64,000 nucleotides of DNA from Saprospiraceae bacterium (GCA_016718205.1 JADKEB010000016.1:62001-126000), one strand, 5' to 3'. Shown: positions 25,353 through 35,447, counted from the first letter of the stretch. Translations and numbers: made by a program. Notes: generated by a model not told the origin, from the letters alone.

Positions 25353-26783
25353 ATGAATATTATTTGTAGAGATGAAGAGTTAGATAAATTTGATCAAATT
25401 ATGCGATCTTCGAAAGCTGAGCTTGTTGCATTAGTTGGTAGAAGAAGGGTAGGAAAAACCTTTTTAGTTCGGAATTACTTTAAGGATAATATGGTTTTTG
25501 AATTTTCCGGAATATTCAAAGAAGGTCTACCGATTCACATGATTGAATTTGGAAAAGCTATAGCCAATGGATTTTATGGGGGAGCCAATATAAAACCACC
25601 AAAAAACTGGTTTGATGCTTTCAGCATGGTCCAAAAAGCACTTGATGAAAAAAAGTCAAAAAAGAAAAAAGTCATTTTTTTAGATGAAGTACCTTGGATG
25701 GGTAGCAGTAACTCCAGATTCAAATCAGCATTTGGTAATTTTTGGAATACCTGGGCTTCAAAAAGAAATGATGTCATCGTTATTATATCCGGGTCTTCTA
25801 CCTCATGGATTTACAATGAAGTTTTTAATGACGTTGGTGGCCTTTTTCAGCGAGTCACAAGAAAAATGTATATCGAACCGTTTACGCTTCAAGAGACCGA
25901 AAAATTTTTTGAATACAAAAAACTTGCCCTTAATCGACATGCTATTTTGGAGTTATATTTGATCCTGGGTGGAATTCCATTTTATCTTGATCTTATAGAA
26001 AAAGGGGAAAGTCCCACTCAAGCTATCGATAGGCTATTTTTTAAAGCCAAGGCCGAGTTGAAATCAGAGTTTGATGAGTTGTTCAAATCACTTTTTGGAA
26101 ATTCTGATGTTCATAAAGAGATCGTTATGTCACTGAGTCAATGCAATGGTGGCTTAACAAGATCTGAGCTACTGGAACAATTAAATATAGTTTCAAGCGG
26201 CAATTTTAGTAACCTAATGGATGAATTGGAGAAATGTGGATTTATTACTTCTTATGTACCTTTTGGAAAAAAGAATAGAGATAAGAAATATAAGCTTTCT
26301 GATCCATTTACTTTATTCTTTCTCAGATTTGTAAAAGACAAAGCATCAAGAAACAGCTGGGAAAAAATTGTAAAAACCCAGGAGTTCAAAAGCTGGAGCG
26401 GAATTGCTTTCGAAAATACATGTTTTTTGCACACAGATCAGATTAAGGAAAAGCTCAAAATCGGAGGCATCATTTCCGATGTAAGTAGCTGGTATAGTAA
26501 AGGAAATGATACCATGCATGGGTCTCAAATAGATATGCTCATAGATAGGAATGACAATGTCATCAATCTCGTAGAAATAAAATATTACAACAATAAAATC
26601 ATCCTAACTAAACAGATATTTGATGAGATTAAATCCAAAATAGCATCTTTCCAATTTTTTACAAAGACAAGGAAATCAATCTTTCCGATACTAATAAGTC
26701 CGCATGGAGTTCATGAGAATCAGTATTCGCTTGGGTTTATTCAGAATTCGGTGGGCATAGATGATTTATTTGTTAATTTGTAA
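25353..26783 (+). CDS. AAA ATPase (ATPase_2/PF01637 type) fused to a C-terminal PD-(D/E)XK-like domain
   Basis: 476 residues from the ATG at 25353. Walker A is GRRRVGKT (29-36), Walker B is KKVIFLDEVPWM, and sensor-type VIISGSSTSW follows. A winged-helix region follows (GGLTRSELLEQL ... FSNLMDELEKCGFI). The C-terminal domain has QIDMLIDRNDNVINLVEIKYY, fitting the D-(x)n-ExK pattern of restriction-endonuclease-like folds found in the DUF234 end of archaeal-type ATPases. These proteins are common in Bacteroidota and Archaea, often as lone genes. Their job is not established; a mobile or defence role has been suggested by their distribution. The three palindromes and a consensus promoter directly upstream suggest tight control. 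Unrelated to the efflux genes around it. Confidence 0.8.
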   Translation: MNIICRDEELDKFDQIMRSSKAELVALVGRRRVGKTFLVRNYFKDNMVFEFSGIFKEGLPIHMIEFGKAIANGFYGGANIKPPKNWFDAFSMVQKALDEKKSKKKKVIFLDEVPWMGSSNSRFKSAFGNFWNTWASKRNDVIVIISGSSTSWIYNEVFNDVGGLFQRVTRKMYIEPFTLQETEKFFEYKKLALNRHAILELYLILGGIPFYLDLIEKGESPTQAIDRLFFKAKAELKSEFDELFKSLFGNSDVHKEIVMSLSQCNGGLTRSELLEQLNIVSSGNFSNLMDELEKCGFITSYVPFGKKNRDKKYKLSDPFTLFFLRFVKDKASRNSWEKIVKTQEFKSWSGIAFENTCFLHTDQIKEKLKIGGIISDVSSWYSKGNDTMHGSQIDMLIDRNDNVINLVEIKYYNNKIILTKQIFDEIKSKIASFQFFTKTRKSIFPILISPHGVHENQYSLGFIQNSVGIDDLFVNL

Positions 26784-26812
26784 TGTAACTAAGATGAGTA
26801 AACAAAACCACT

Positions 26813-27343
26813 CTATTTACCATTATCAACTATTGATTTCTTCAATTCCCATCTCCAAATGAGTCCATCCTCAGGATCCAGAATTTCTGCTGTCTTGATA
26901 AATCCACATTTTGTTAAAACTGAAGTCGAAGGGTTTTCATGACTAAGCGTGTGAGCTATCACCATTTTTACTTCCGGGCTACTAAATGCATGGTCTATCA
27001 ATGCCTGGGCGTATTCAGTAGCCAGTCCTCGATTGCGATATTGGGGTGCAATCTCATATCCGATTTCCACGATACCTTCAGCAGAAGGTTGGCCCTTAAA
27101 TCCACCGCTACCTACGAGCCTATTGTCTTCAATATGTATGGGAAAATAGGTACACCACGAATGTGGGATGGTATCGACGGGTAACATATCCAATGCATAT
27201 TGAAAAGCCATCGGTCCGAACTCTGTCCAATGCTCAGGCACTTCTACTCCCAATAATTCTGCCAGCATTTCATTTCCAGAGATAGCTGCTTGTAAGATTC
27301 CTGCATCACAGGATACTAGCTTTAGGTTTTTGGATATCAGCAT
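26813..27343 (-). CDS. GNAT-family N-acetyltransferase (RimJ/RimL-like)
   Basis: 176 residues. The acetyl-CoA site is visible as IAPQYRNRGLATEYAQALIDHAF (motif A, Q/RxxGxG/A type), preceded by GSGGFKGQPSAEGIVEIGYEI. It ends with the usual SVLTKCGFIKTAEILDPEDGLIWRWEL. The acceptor substrate is unknown. It converges on the AAA ATPase (30 bp between stop codons) and is 12 bp downstream of the next gene on its own strand, so the two minus-strand genes are probably co-transcribed. Confidence 0.8.
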   Translation of the reverse strand: MLISKNLKLVSCDAGILQAAISGNEMLAELLGVEVPEHWTEFGPMAFQYALDMLPVDTIPHSWCTYFPIHIEDNRLVGSGGFKGQPSAEGIVEIGYEIAPQYRNRGLATEYAQALIDHAFSSPEVKMVIAHTLSHENPSTSVLTKCGFIKTAEILDPEDGLIWRWELKKSIVDNGK

Positions 27344-27355
27344 TATGAATTAAAT

Positions 27356-27763
27356 TTAGATAGCTTTCATTTTATTGTTTTTTGGATCATGAGTGACTTC
27401 AGCAAGCCCAAGTGCTTCCATCAACGGTGGTATATACATGCCAAATCTGCCCCTAAATCCTTTTTTAAGTCCATACCAACCTCCTGCAGGGTTGTTTTCA
27501 GACCTTCCCCATGCTTCCACGGTACCTTCTTTGGCTGGCTTTTGTTCATCAGCACTGCCCAACTCCATCCAGTCGCCATGATCTTTGAGCATTTTGTGCA
27601 GGTCGCTCAGGCAATTGATATTATAATGAAGAATAGTTTTTCCTACGGTACATACCAGGATATCTTTACCATCCTTCTGGTCCACATGCATGGTATAGTC
27701 ACTGCTCAAAGGTGGTGTCTTGAGCAGAATAGGTGAGTCTTTTGTTCCGATTTTGTATGACAT
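27356..27763 (-). CDS. Conserved-looking cytosolic protein of unknown function
   Basis: 135 residues, no signal or membrane span. It has a beta-rich first half (KDILVCTVGKTILHYNINCLSDLHKMLKDHG) and a Gly/aromatic second half (TVEAWGRSENNPAGGWYGLKKGFRGRFGMYIPPLMEALGLAEV). I cannot name a family. It lies 12 bp before the GNAT gene and is probably transcribed with it. The codon and residue usage look normal for the region, so it is probably a real gene. Confidence 0.6.
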   Translation of the reverse strand: MSYKIGTKDSPILLKTPPLSSDYTMHVDQKDGKDILVCTVGKTILHYNINCLSDLHKMLKDHGDWMELGSADEQKPAKEGTVEAWGRSENNPAGGWYGLKKGFRGRFGMYIPPLMEALGLAEVTHDPKNNKMKAI

Positions 27764-27899
27764 TTGTTATTGATTTATACTTTGTTTTGAATTACCCAGA
27801 ACAAATATATAGATTAGATGTCAATTTTGGACATTTACATGCTATAAAAACTTTAAAAGTTGATGCTCTACTATGGTTTTGATAACTTTGGTTTCTTGT

Positions 27900-28775
27900 T
27901 TATAAGCTCATTGGAACTTCCATCAATAATAGTTCAGCATCCTGTGAGTCGGCTTCGATATCAAGACTTTTAATGTCCCACAAACCAAAGCCATCTCTTT
28001 TTTCCAATTTCTGACCATTGATGGTACATTCGCCATTTAAAACAAAAGCATACACTCCATTCTTTTTATCTTTAAGCTCATACTTTGTTTGGAAGTCTTT
28101 ATCAAATTTTCCGAGATGAAACCAGGCATTCTGATGGATCCAGACACCTTCATCGTCAGCACTGGGTGACATAATTTGTTGCAGTTTGTTATGCCTGTCT
28201 TTGATATTCAATGTGATCTGGTCATATCTTGGATTTACATTTTTTTTATTGGGAAAAACCCAAATCTGAAGGAACTTGACGGCCTGGTCCTTATTTTTAT
28301 TGTATTCGCTGTGTGTAATTCCTGTTCCGGCACTCATCACCTGGATGTCTCCTTTTCGGATGACAGCGACATTGCCCATACTGTCTTTATGCTCCAGATC
28401 ACCTTCAAGCGGAATGCTGATGATCTCCATATTGTCATGAGGATGTGTCCCAAAACCCATACCTGCAGACACAATATCGTCATTTAGTACTCGCAATACA
28501 CCAAAATGCATTCTTTCAGGATTGTAGTAATTTGCAAAACTAAATGTGTGATGAGAATTCAACCAGCCATGATCGGCCAGTCCTCTGGTGTTGGCTTTGT
28601 GCAATACTGTATTGTCCATAATTTTAGAATGTGTATTTTTGATGTGATTAAATCCTACTACTTCGAGTTCTTTCAGTTCATCTATGTCGTTTTTTACCAC
28701 ATTTGCTGCTGCTGCAGTAGATGAAAAAATGACTGAACCCATAATTCCTTTTTTTATAAAATCTTTTCTGTCCAT
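27900..28775 (-). CDS. Pirin-family (bicupin) protein with N-terminal leader
   Basis: 291 residues. The pirin metal-site region reads GFGTHPHDNMEIISIPLEG and continues with IQVMSAGTGITHSEYN; the second cupin follows (GVYAFVLNGECTINGQ). Pirin relatives such as YhaK and quercetinase-like pirins bind one metal through the His residues seen here. The N-terminus MDRKDFIKKGIMGSVIFSSTAAAANVV looks like a signal peptide, possibly of the Tat or exported type, which is uncommon for pirins. Substrate and role are unknown. It stands alone, 136 bp upstream of the unknown gene on the same strand. Confidence 0.82.
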   Translation of the reverse strand: MDRKDFIKKGIMGSVIFSSTAAAANVVKNDIDELKELEVVGFNHIKNTHSKIMDNTVLHKANTRGLADHGWLNSHHTFSFANYYNPERMHFGVLRVLNDDIVSAGMGFGTHPHDNMEIISIPLEGDLEHKDSMGNVAVIRKGDIQVMSAGTGITHSEYNKNKDQAVKFLQIWVFPNKKNVNPRYDQITLNIKDRHNKLQQIMSPSADDEGVWIHQNAWFHLGKFDKDFQTKYELKDKKNGVYAFVLNGECTINGQKLEKRDGFGLWDIKSLDIEADSQDAELLLMEVPMSL

Positions 28776-29211
28776 ATCTTAGAAATTTTGATGATTTCAT
28801 CTGTTTATTTTTAGCTTAGCACTCTATCGCAAAGCGGCACAAGTTCTGAGAGCCTATTATTTAATGTCAAATGGAACACCCAATAATCATTCTCCTTTGT
28901 GTCCAGCAGCGGGTCGTGGGTGTTTCACATTACAGTAAAAAAATAATGGCTGATTTGTTTATGCGCAAGTGCAAAAAAGTAATTTTTTGAGTACTAATTC
29001 AGACCTTCATCAACTCAACAAAATTTTGGAGGATATGTATCTCTTGTATTAAACATTCATAAAATCACGCTTCCACCCAAATTACTTTTTAAAAAACATA
29101 AACACTTTTTAAATCAATACCAACACTCATAAAAGACCTGCAAAGACTTTCAGAACCATGAGTATTTGTTCAGGTATGTAAATCGCACTTCCATGCATCA
29201 TCAATCTAAAA
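28776..29211. other. 436-bp stretch without a gene
   Basis: No coding frame or promoter that I can support. It contains a short inverted repeat, AACACCCA at 28875-28882 and TGGGTGTT at 28917-28924, of unknown meaning. Confidence 0.5.
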
Positions 29212-31317
29212 TCACAAAATCAAAACCTTTCGAGTAATGAAATTGCCATTTATAGTCTGTACTACCAAAAAATATAATCCGGATGAAAGGTGGTCTTTTG
29301 AATTGATTCTGAGCATGATACTTTTATCCCCTGATATATCGTACCTAACATCATCCATATTTTTTCCTGATATATCTTTAAGGTGATAACCGGCTATTTC
29401 TTTTGGATTAAGGGCTATTTTTACCGTTACTTGTGATGAAGATGGATTTGGAAAAATTTCTATAATTTCATCTACATTTATTTCTGATACCGGGGTGGAT
29501 GCAGCATCCCAAATTTGGATTTCATCGATGTACAAATTATTTGATACACCTATTTTTGGGTCAGAACTAAAGTAAAACCGAAATTTAACACTCGGCTTAT
29601 TTTTTAAAATTGGTGAAAAGAAATTGGATAATAACAATTTTCTCCATTGTTCCTTTTTGGAAGGCTTAAAATATTCAGCTGTAATGCCACCTGTATTATT
29701 TGCCATGGTATTGGCAGAAGGCATATTAATGAGCGATTTCCAGGACTTACCACAATCCAAAGTGTATTCTACTCTGAAAGTATCTAACTGATTTGGGTCA
29801 AATTTTGCATAAGAATAGTAAAAAGACATTTCTGGTTTTGATGCGTCACTAAAATCGAAAAAAGGTGTTTCAAAAAAATGCTTTCCACCTGTTAGATTGC
29901 TATTGATATTCAGCAAAGAAAAACAACCCTTTACATCTTCAGCTCCAAAATCAGGATTAAAAGCCCAATTAATAATATCATTTCCAGGATTGAAAACTTC
30001 AAGGTCAGATACCTGTGTTCCGTTTGAAAAATCGTAACTTTGGGTAGGTTTTTTATTGTTAAACCCATCGACAACTCTGATAATTTTTTCCAGACTATCT
30101 GAACCATTAGTTCCCGTAACAATGTGTTTTACAGTGTAGTCCCCTCCTTTCGGAAAAGTGACATTAAGAACACTATCTCTTGAAAATGGAGGTATTCCAC
30201 CTGGAATAAGCCATTTTATTTCCTTAGTATTTTTCCCGATATTGGCAAGGCTGGACAATTTTAAAGATTCGCCGCTACAAAGTATATTGGTAGACTGGAT
30301 AAAATCTGCATTAATTTTGCAAGTCCTACCTGGACGCACACCTGTTTCCTCCAGATTGGCATCAGCTATCAGGTTGGTCCTCTTATTGACACCTGATTTA
30401 AGAGTTTGAATCATATAATCTGCTTGTCCATTTGTAAACATATGTTTACATGGAGTATAATCCATATAGTTTTGAAAGTTTTCTTCGATTGTCGGATTAC
30501 AGATTTTGGAGTTTTGAGTACAACTTGTAAATCCCTTTGTGATAGGTGTATCAGAAACAAAATCATCACCACAGGCTACACCGGGCGCATTTGTAATGCC
30601 CCATGTATGAGGTAACCCAAACCAATGACCTACCTCATGGGTGATAGCTCTGGAGTCAAAAGTGGCAGTTCCTATACTGCCGGTATAGATAGATTCGCAT
30701 ACGATGACATCAGCCTTGGCTGGGATGGGTGTTCCGGGCAAATATGTATATGCGGGAGCAATGTTTATTTTTTTTACAATATAGATATTCAAATATTTGT
30801 CCCGAGGCCAGGTATATGTAAAGTTGTCAATTTTATTAGCATCCCAGTTGGTATTCTGATCATAGTACCTCATGATGCCATTAGTACACTTTCCATTGGG
30901 ATCAATAGTGGCTAGAACAAATTCAAACCCTACAACAGCAATATTATTTTTGAAGCTTGGCGCAACGTTTATTGTATCGGCATTGAGTTTTTGATAATCT
31001 CTGTTAAGTATCCTCATTTGATCCAAAATCTGTGCATCGCTGATGTTTTCCGGGCCATCCTCGTGCAATATATGAAATACGACAGGTATCGTAAAAATAA
31101 TTTTGTTTCGTAGATGCTTGTTCTGCCCACGATGAGCAATTAATGCATCTGTAATCTTTGCTACTGACTTCAAGTATTCCGCTTCTGCATTTGGGTTGGA
31201 TTTAAACCAAAGTCTGGTTACATGATGTTGTCCACAAAAGTGCTGATTCTGAGCAATAAGTAAATGGCTAAAACTATAATAACAAAGGAAAATCAAAAGG
31301 AATAATTTGGATTTCAT
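29212..31317 (-). CDS. Secreted zinc metalloprotease, M43 (cytophagalysin/pappalysin) type, T9SS cargo
   Basis: 701 residues from the ATG at 31317, which begins a clear signal peptide (MKSKLFLLIFLCYYSFSHLLIAQ); the ATG at 31350 would add 11 residues in front of it. The zinc motif HEVGHWFGLPH (His227, Glu228, His231, His237) is followed by the M43-type CGDDFVSDTP and NYMDYTPCKHMFT with the conserved Met-turn. A PKD-like segment covers about 335-415 and a jelly-roll-like region about 430-620. The C-terminus (IIEIFPNPSSSQVTVKI to the end) is a type A T9SS sorting domain. The enzyme should be exported through the outer membrane and act on proteins outside the cell. Confidence 0.88.
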   Translation of the reverse strand: MKSKLFLLIFLCYYSFSHLLIAQNQHFCGQHHVTRLWFKSNPNAEAEYLKSVAKITDALIAHRGQNKHLRNKIIFTIPVVFHILHEDGPENISDAQILDQMRILNRDYQKLNADTINVAPSFKNNIAVVGFEFVLATIDPNGKCTNGIMRYYDQNTNWDANKIDNFTYTWPRDKYLNIYIVKKINIAPAYTYLPGTPIPAKADVIVCESIYTGSIGTATFDSRAITHEVGHWFGLPHTWGITNAPGVACGDDFVSDTPITKGFTSCTQNSKICNPTIEENFQNYMDYTPCKHMFTNGQADYMIQTLKSGVNKRTNLIADANLEETGVRPGRTCKINADFIQSTNILCSGESLKLSSLANIGKNTKEIKWLIPGGIPPFSRDSVLNVTFPKGGDYTVKHIVTGTNGSDSLEKIIRVVDGFNNKKPTQSYDFSNGTQVSDLEVFNPGNDIINWAFNPDFGAEDVKGCFSLLNINSNLTGGKHFFETPFFDFSDASKPEMSFYYSYAKFDPNQLDTFRVEYTLDCGKSWKSLINMPSANTMANNTGGITAEYFKPSKKEQWRKLLLSNFFSPILKNKPSVKFRFYFSSDPKIGVSNNLYIDEIQIWDAASTPVSEINVDEIIEIFPNPSSSQVTVKIALNPKEIAGYHLKDISGKNMDDVRYDISGDKSIMLRINSKDHLSSGLYFLVVQTINGNFITRKVLIL

Positions 31318-31570
31318 TTTTTTGGTATAAAAATAACAGACCTGGAGCAATTGCCATTTGTCCGATTTTGCTAATTTTTGAAATCACCGATATAAGCAAA
31401 AAACAAAAAGTCATTTACACACTGATTATGTGTAAATTTTTATAGCCTTAAAATCAATAAGGTATAAACTTGGGCTCAAAATAATCGTATTATATATTTA
31501 ATTCATCAATAAATTCATTGATCATACTATTGCAGGAATGATAATCTATTGATTTACAACAATAAATACC

Positions 31571-31585
31571 TTAAACATACTCTAA
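31571..31585. mobile_element. Solitary end of the GAGTATGTTTAAA MITE family
   Basis: TTAAACATACTCTAA, preceded by GATTTACAACAATAAATACC. This matches the ends of the element at 42.9 kb (read on the other strand). No matching left end was found, so it is probably a remnant. Confidence 0.4.
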
Positions 31586-31595
31586 AATCACACAC

Positions 31596-32492
31596 TCACC
31601 CTAAGATACCCAACTTTTTTTTCCAATCGATAATGATGCCGTTATAAAACTTTACAGTAGATGTATCTATTGATTCAGATAAGTTTTGGTAATCATTGAT
31701 GGTTTGATTTTCATTTTTTTTATACAATTCCAATTCGTAACAAATCAGGTTCAGGTAGCCATAATATTTTGTCATCATTTCATCAGAGTGCATTAATGTC
31801 TGTATGTCCTGGATATTCACGTTTTTGTAAGAAAGGTCTTTATTAAAATGGCCCAAAAGATTGAGTGATGCTATCTCTTCATTTTGTGCAGGTCCAGGTA
31901 TAGTGAGTCTCTCATATCTCTTTCTATCTGTGTAATACATTCCGGTTTTATTCGGCAAAGTTGTAGCAAAAAATATTGCAACTGAAAACAATCCGGTAAT
32001 AAAAAATCCCGCAGTCCAAAATCCACTCATCATATATGAAACGACAAAACAAGCAACGCCAAAAACAAATGAAACAACAGGTCCGGCTATGACTATATGT
32101 GCCATTTTTTCTCTATTTTCAGGATCTGAATTGACTGGTGATGAAGCAGTTGCACCACCGAAAAGGCCAATATTTTTATTTAAACCCACTTTTATTTTTC
32201 CATCTATCCGCTTAATCTCAAGAAAACCAATGACAAACATTTCAAATCTAAATCCATGATAGGTTGCCACCATTAAATGCCCCAATTCATGGGCACAAAG
32301 GGAAACAAAAGCACTGATAAATAAGAGAATAATTAAGTGAAATAGTGAATAATTATTTTCTATAAGAAGGTCTAAACTGTTCACCGTTCCCTTAAGCACA
32401 CTTAAACTTCCCAGCTTTGTACCAAGAAAAAAAATGCCCATACCAATTGATAAAGCAAATAATACTTTAAATATTTTTTTAATATGTTTCAT
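31596..32492 (-). CDS. Site-2-type membrane metalloprotease (M50 family)
   Basis: 298 residues with several membrane spans (about 7-27, 50-75, 130-150, 155-178). The zinc motif HELGH (68-72) lies in the second span within SLCAHELGHLMVATYHGF. A candidate third ligand is the Asp in GMYYTDRKRY; the usual DG is DR here, which weakens the case for full activity. The C-terminal 100 residues look cytosolic. M50 proteases cleave within membranes, often in stress signalling, but no anti-sigma factor lies nearby. It is 245 bp downstream on the same strand from a TonB-receptor remnant and upstream of the metalloprotease gene. Confidence 0.75.
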   Translation of the reverse strand: MKHIKKIFKVLFALSIGMGIFFLGTKLGSLSVLKGTVNSLDLLIENNYSLFHLIILLFISAFVSLCAHELGHLMVATYHGFRFEMFVIGFLEIKRIDGKIKVGLNKNIGLFGGATASSPVNSDPENREKMAHIVIAGPVVSFVFGVACFVVSYMMSGFWTAGFFITGLFSVAIFFATTLPNKTGMYYTDRKRYERLTIPGPAQNEEIASLNLLGHFNKDLSYKNVNIQDIQTLMHSDEMMTKYYGYLNLICYELELYKKNENQTINDYQNLSESIDTSTVKFYNGIIIDWKKKLGILG

Positions 32493-32609
32493 TTATTTAA
32501 AATGATAAAATTAATTTCTCAACAAGTCTTTTTTTTTTCGATATCCTGATGCAGATTTATAGTGCTCAGACTTTGAATCTATCAATTATTATGATTTTCA
32601 CATCATTGA

Positions 32610-32964
32610 TCAACTCTTCACCCTTTTCTGTTCTGCTTCTGTGCCGCCGGTCTGTCTCAATCGCACAGTCTGTCCTTTGGAAAACCTCCATGAGAATGAC
32701 AAAGTAGCAACCCGACTATCAAGATAGCTAAACCAATTGGCGTTGGCATTGGCAATATTTCTGATATCACCTTCGATCTGATTAGTATAAAATATATCAC
32801 TCACATTTAGTTTAAGGCTACCTTTTTCTTTAAGTATTTTGGTGGATAATCCAGCTCTGATACTGTAGATCGGTTGGATGATAAACTGTCCCATCAACAC
32901 GGTAGATTGATAGTTTCCTGCCAACTCAGCACTCCATCTATTGTTGATTACTTTAACAGAGCCT
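32610..32964 (-). pseudogene. C-terminal remnant of an outer-membrane beta-barrel receptor
   Basis: About 117 residues can be read (from the codons for KVINNRWSAELAGNYQ to RVKS). They look like the last strands of a TonB-dependent or related barrel: LSTKILKEKGSLKLNVSDIFYTNQIE and SRVATLSFSWRFSKG, as in Bacteroidota barrels of the OMP_b-brl_3 type. Everything upstream is missing; an in-frame stop lies just before, followed by pyrimidine-rich low-complexity sequence (32980-33030) and the next permease. It is a 3' remnant marking an old junction at the edge of the permease array. Confidence 0.65.
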
Positions 32965-33031
32965 TAATTTAATTATTGTTCCATCTTCCATTGACCATCC
33001 TCCTTCTCCATTCTCCTTTCTCCTTTCTCCA

Positions 33032-35446
33032 TCACTCCGACCTCAGCGACTTTACCGGATTCATGAGTGCAGCCTTTATTGCATGATAACTAATCGTAAA
33101 GAAAGCTATTATCAATGCAGTGATGCCAGCCAATCCGAAAAACCACCATTGGATTTCTATCCTGTACGCAAAATCACTCAGCCATTTATCCATGAAATAA
33201 TATGCAATCGGTGCGGCAATAAAGATAGAAATCAATACCAACAGCATAAAATCTTTGCTCAATTCCCAAATAAGTCCTACAATCGACGAACCCAACACTT
33301 TGCGTATGCCTATCTCCTTAAATCTATCTCTAATATTAATGACAGCTATGGCAAATAATCCGATGCATGATAAAAATATCGCCAGAATGGCTGCATAGAT
33401 AAACATTTTGGTAAATCGTCGTTCAGCTCTGTATTGTTCATTTCTGTTTTCATCGAGAAATGATCCGAGGTAATCGGAATTTGGTGCGATCTCTTTATAA
33501 CTTTTCTCAATGGCTGCTAAGGTGGCATCTACATTCTTGGCCGCTATCTTTATAAAAATATGTGTATAAGGAAATCCATTGATCATGAGTGTGATAGGCT
33601 CAATATTGTTTTTTAGCGATTCGAAATGGTAGTCTTTGATGATGCCTATTATGATCTTTCCTTCATCAAGGTCGAGTTTTTTATTTATTAGATCATTAGT
33701 ACCTAATATTTTAGCCATACTTTCATTAATAATACACGCGCCAGTGGAGTCTGTAGGGAAATTTACAGAAAAATCTCGGCCTTCTTTTAGGGCTATACCC
33801 ATGGTCTTTAAATATTCAAAATCAACAAATAATCCATTGGTATTGACCATTTTACCGTCATGTTCAAAACCAAATTGGGACTTGGATGAAGAGCCATCCT
33901 TACCGAATCCTATATTATTATCTGCAGCTGTGATGTTGATAATATTTGGTTGATCACTGAGTTTGGATCTGAGTAGCGTAAGCATTTTGCTACCTTCCAC
34001 TTCACGTCCAATAGGGACACTTATGACATGATCCTGGTCAATACCCAGTGGTGTGGTACGGAGGTACTGTAACTGAGACCATATGATGATCGTACAGCTG
34101 ATGAGGAGTACAGAGATGGTAAATTGTTTGACAATGAGGGTTTTTCTGAGCAGGCCCGAGCCACTACTTGCTTTGAGCTTGCCTTTCAATACTTCAATGG
34201 TATTGACTCTGGAGATAAACCACGCCGGATATCCTCCAGCTACAAAAGTAATGAGCAAAAAGACAATGCTTAGTATGCCCAGGATCTTAGGATTGTAGAG
34301 ATGGTGGAAAGTAAGTTTTGTATTGAAGATTGCATTGAAACCCGTGATACTGAATTTGAAAAACAATACACCTAATAATAAAGATATCAAACAAGTCACT
34401 AAAGCTTCACCCCAAAACTGTCCCAACACCTGCCCCCGTATCGCTCCCAATGCTTTGCGGATGCCTACTTCTCTCGCTCTCAATATGGAACGGGAGATGC
34501 TTAGATTGACAAAATTAATACATGCTATAAATATTATAAAAATACTGATAATCAATAAGGTATATGGATAAACGATACTCATTGAACGCCCGCCGCCAAT
34601 ATTGCGGTCAAAATGCTCTTTACTAAATGGCAGCATCTTTGCACTGATGATATCACCATTCTCATCTGGTTTACCTCCTTCTTTTTTTACTTGTTCGATA
34701 GCATCTTTATAGTATTTCGGACCAAAAGATTTCAAGCTTTGCTCCAATTCCGTGTGTGTGATACCATCATGTACCTGTACATATAAGCTAGAGCTTGAAT
34801 TATTCCAATTGTCTTTATTATTTACATAGTCTGGATTTATTTCGTAGCGCACCATCATATCGTTTTCGATGCTTGTATTGTCAGATAATTTTGCAGTAAT
34901 ACCACTTACTTTCAGAGGTACAGGATTTTCACCAAGCTCTGCCATGATTATTTTTCCCATTGCAGGTTCATTACCGAATATTTTTTTAGCCACATCTTCA
35001 CGCAACACTATATTGTTCAAATCACTCAATGCAGTCTCAGCCGAACCTTCAATAAAATCAAAACTAAACATCTTTGCATAGTCTGCATCGACGGCCACAG
35101 CACCTTCTGAGATGGTTTTATCCTTATATTTAACCACAAAACTGATGTCCCTGATTCTGGAGATGTGTTTTATCTCCTTTTTATAGTCTGCCATCAGCGC
35201 ATCTTTCACAGGCGCAGGTACTGTATTTCCGAAATCTGTCTCTTCAGCCATGTTTATTTTTAGATAATATCGGTAGATATGATCCATGTTTTGGTGTACA
35301 TGATTGAAAGTGAATTCCTGATAACTGGTCAGAAAAAGGAGCAAGCTTGTCGCAAATGCTAAAGAAAGTCCTACAAGATTGATCAATGAAAAAGTCTTAT
35401 TTTTCCAAAGATTCCTAAGTGAGATGGTGAAATAATTACGGAGCAT
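33032..35446 (-). CDS. MacB/FtsX-type ABC transporter permease, intact (unit A)
   Basis: 804 residues. It has the same two-half plan as its relatives: first span in FSLINLVGLSLAFATSLLLF, middle cluster IFIIFIACINFVNLSISRSI with RAREVGIRKALGA, final cluster IFLSCIGLFAIAVI with DRFKEIGIRKVLGSS, and tail MNPVKSLRSE. The periplasmic domains show NIVLREDVAKKIFG and CIINESMAKILG, the motif seen in the first and second periplasmic domain of most copies. It is the last permease of unit A, 67 bp after the permease upstream. Downstream lies TCC-rich low-complexity sequence and then unrelated genes. Confidence 0.9.
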   Translation of the reverse strand: MLRNYFTISLRNLWKNKTFSLINLVGLSLAFATSLLLFLTSYQEFTFNHVHQNMDHIYRYYLKINMAEETDFGNTVPAPVKDALMADYKKEIKHISRIRDISFVVKYKDKTISEGAVAVDADYAKMFSFDFIEGSAETALSDLNNIVLREDVAKKIFGNEPAMGKIIMAELGENPVPLKVSGITAKLSDNTSIENDMMVRYEINPDYVNNKDNWNNSSSSLYVQVHDGITHTELEQSLKSFGPKYYKDAIEQVKKEGGKPDENGDIISAKMLPFSKEHFDRNIGGGRSMSIVYPYTLLIISIFIIFIACINFVNLSISRSILRAREVGIRKALGAIRGQVLGQFWGEALVTCLISLLLGVLFFKFSITGFNAIFNTKLTFHHLYNPKILGILSIVFLLITFVAGGYPAWFISRVNTIEVLKGKLKASSGSGLLRKTLIVKQFTISVLLISCTIIIWSQLQYLRTTPLGIDQDHVISVPIGREVEGSKMLTLLRSKLSDQPNIINITAADNNIGFGKDGSSSKSQFGFEHDGKMVNTNGLFVDFEYLKTMGIALKEGRDFSVNFPTDSTGACIINESMAKILGTNDLINKKLDLDEGKIIIGIIKDYHFESLKNNIEPITLMINGFPYTHIFIKIAAKNVDATLAAIEKSYKEIAPNSDYLGSFLDENRNEQYRAERRFTKMFIYAAILAIFLSCIGLFAIAVINIRDRFKEIGIRKVLGSSIVGLIWELSKDFMLLVLISIFIAAPIAYYFMDKWLSDFAYRIEIQWWFFGLAGITALIIAFFTISYHAIKAALMNPVKSLRSE

Positions 35447-35447
35447 G

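Noticed and set aside
27819..27833. Operator-like TGTCAATTTTGGACA upstream of the unknown gene at 27.4-27.8 kb
   Set aside because: The core differs from TGTCC, the GTGTAC block is absent and no -24/-12 promoter follows.
31359..31370. Fourth operator half (TGTCCGATTTTG) upstream of the metalloprotease gene
   Set aside because: The second half and the GGTGTACG block are missing, there is no -24/-12 box, and it is only about 42 bp from the start codon.
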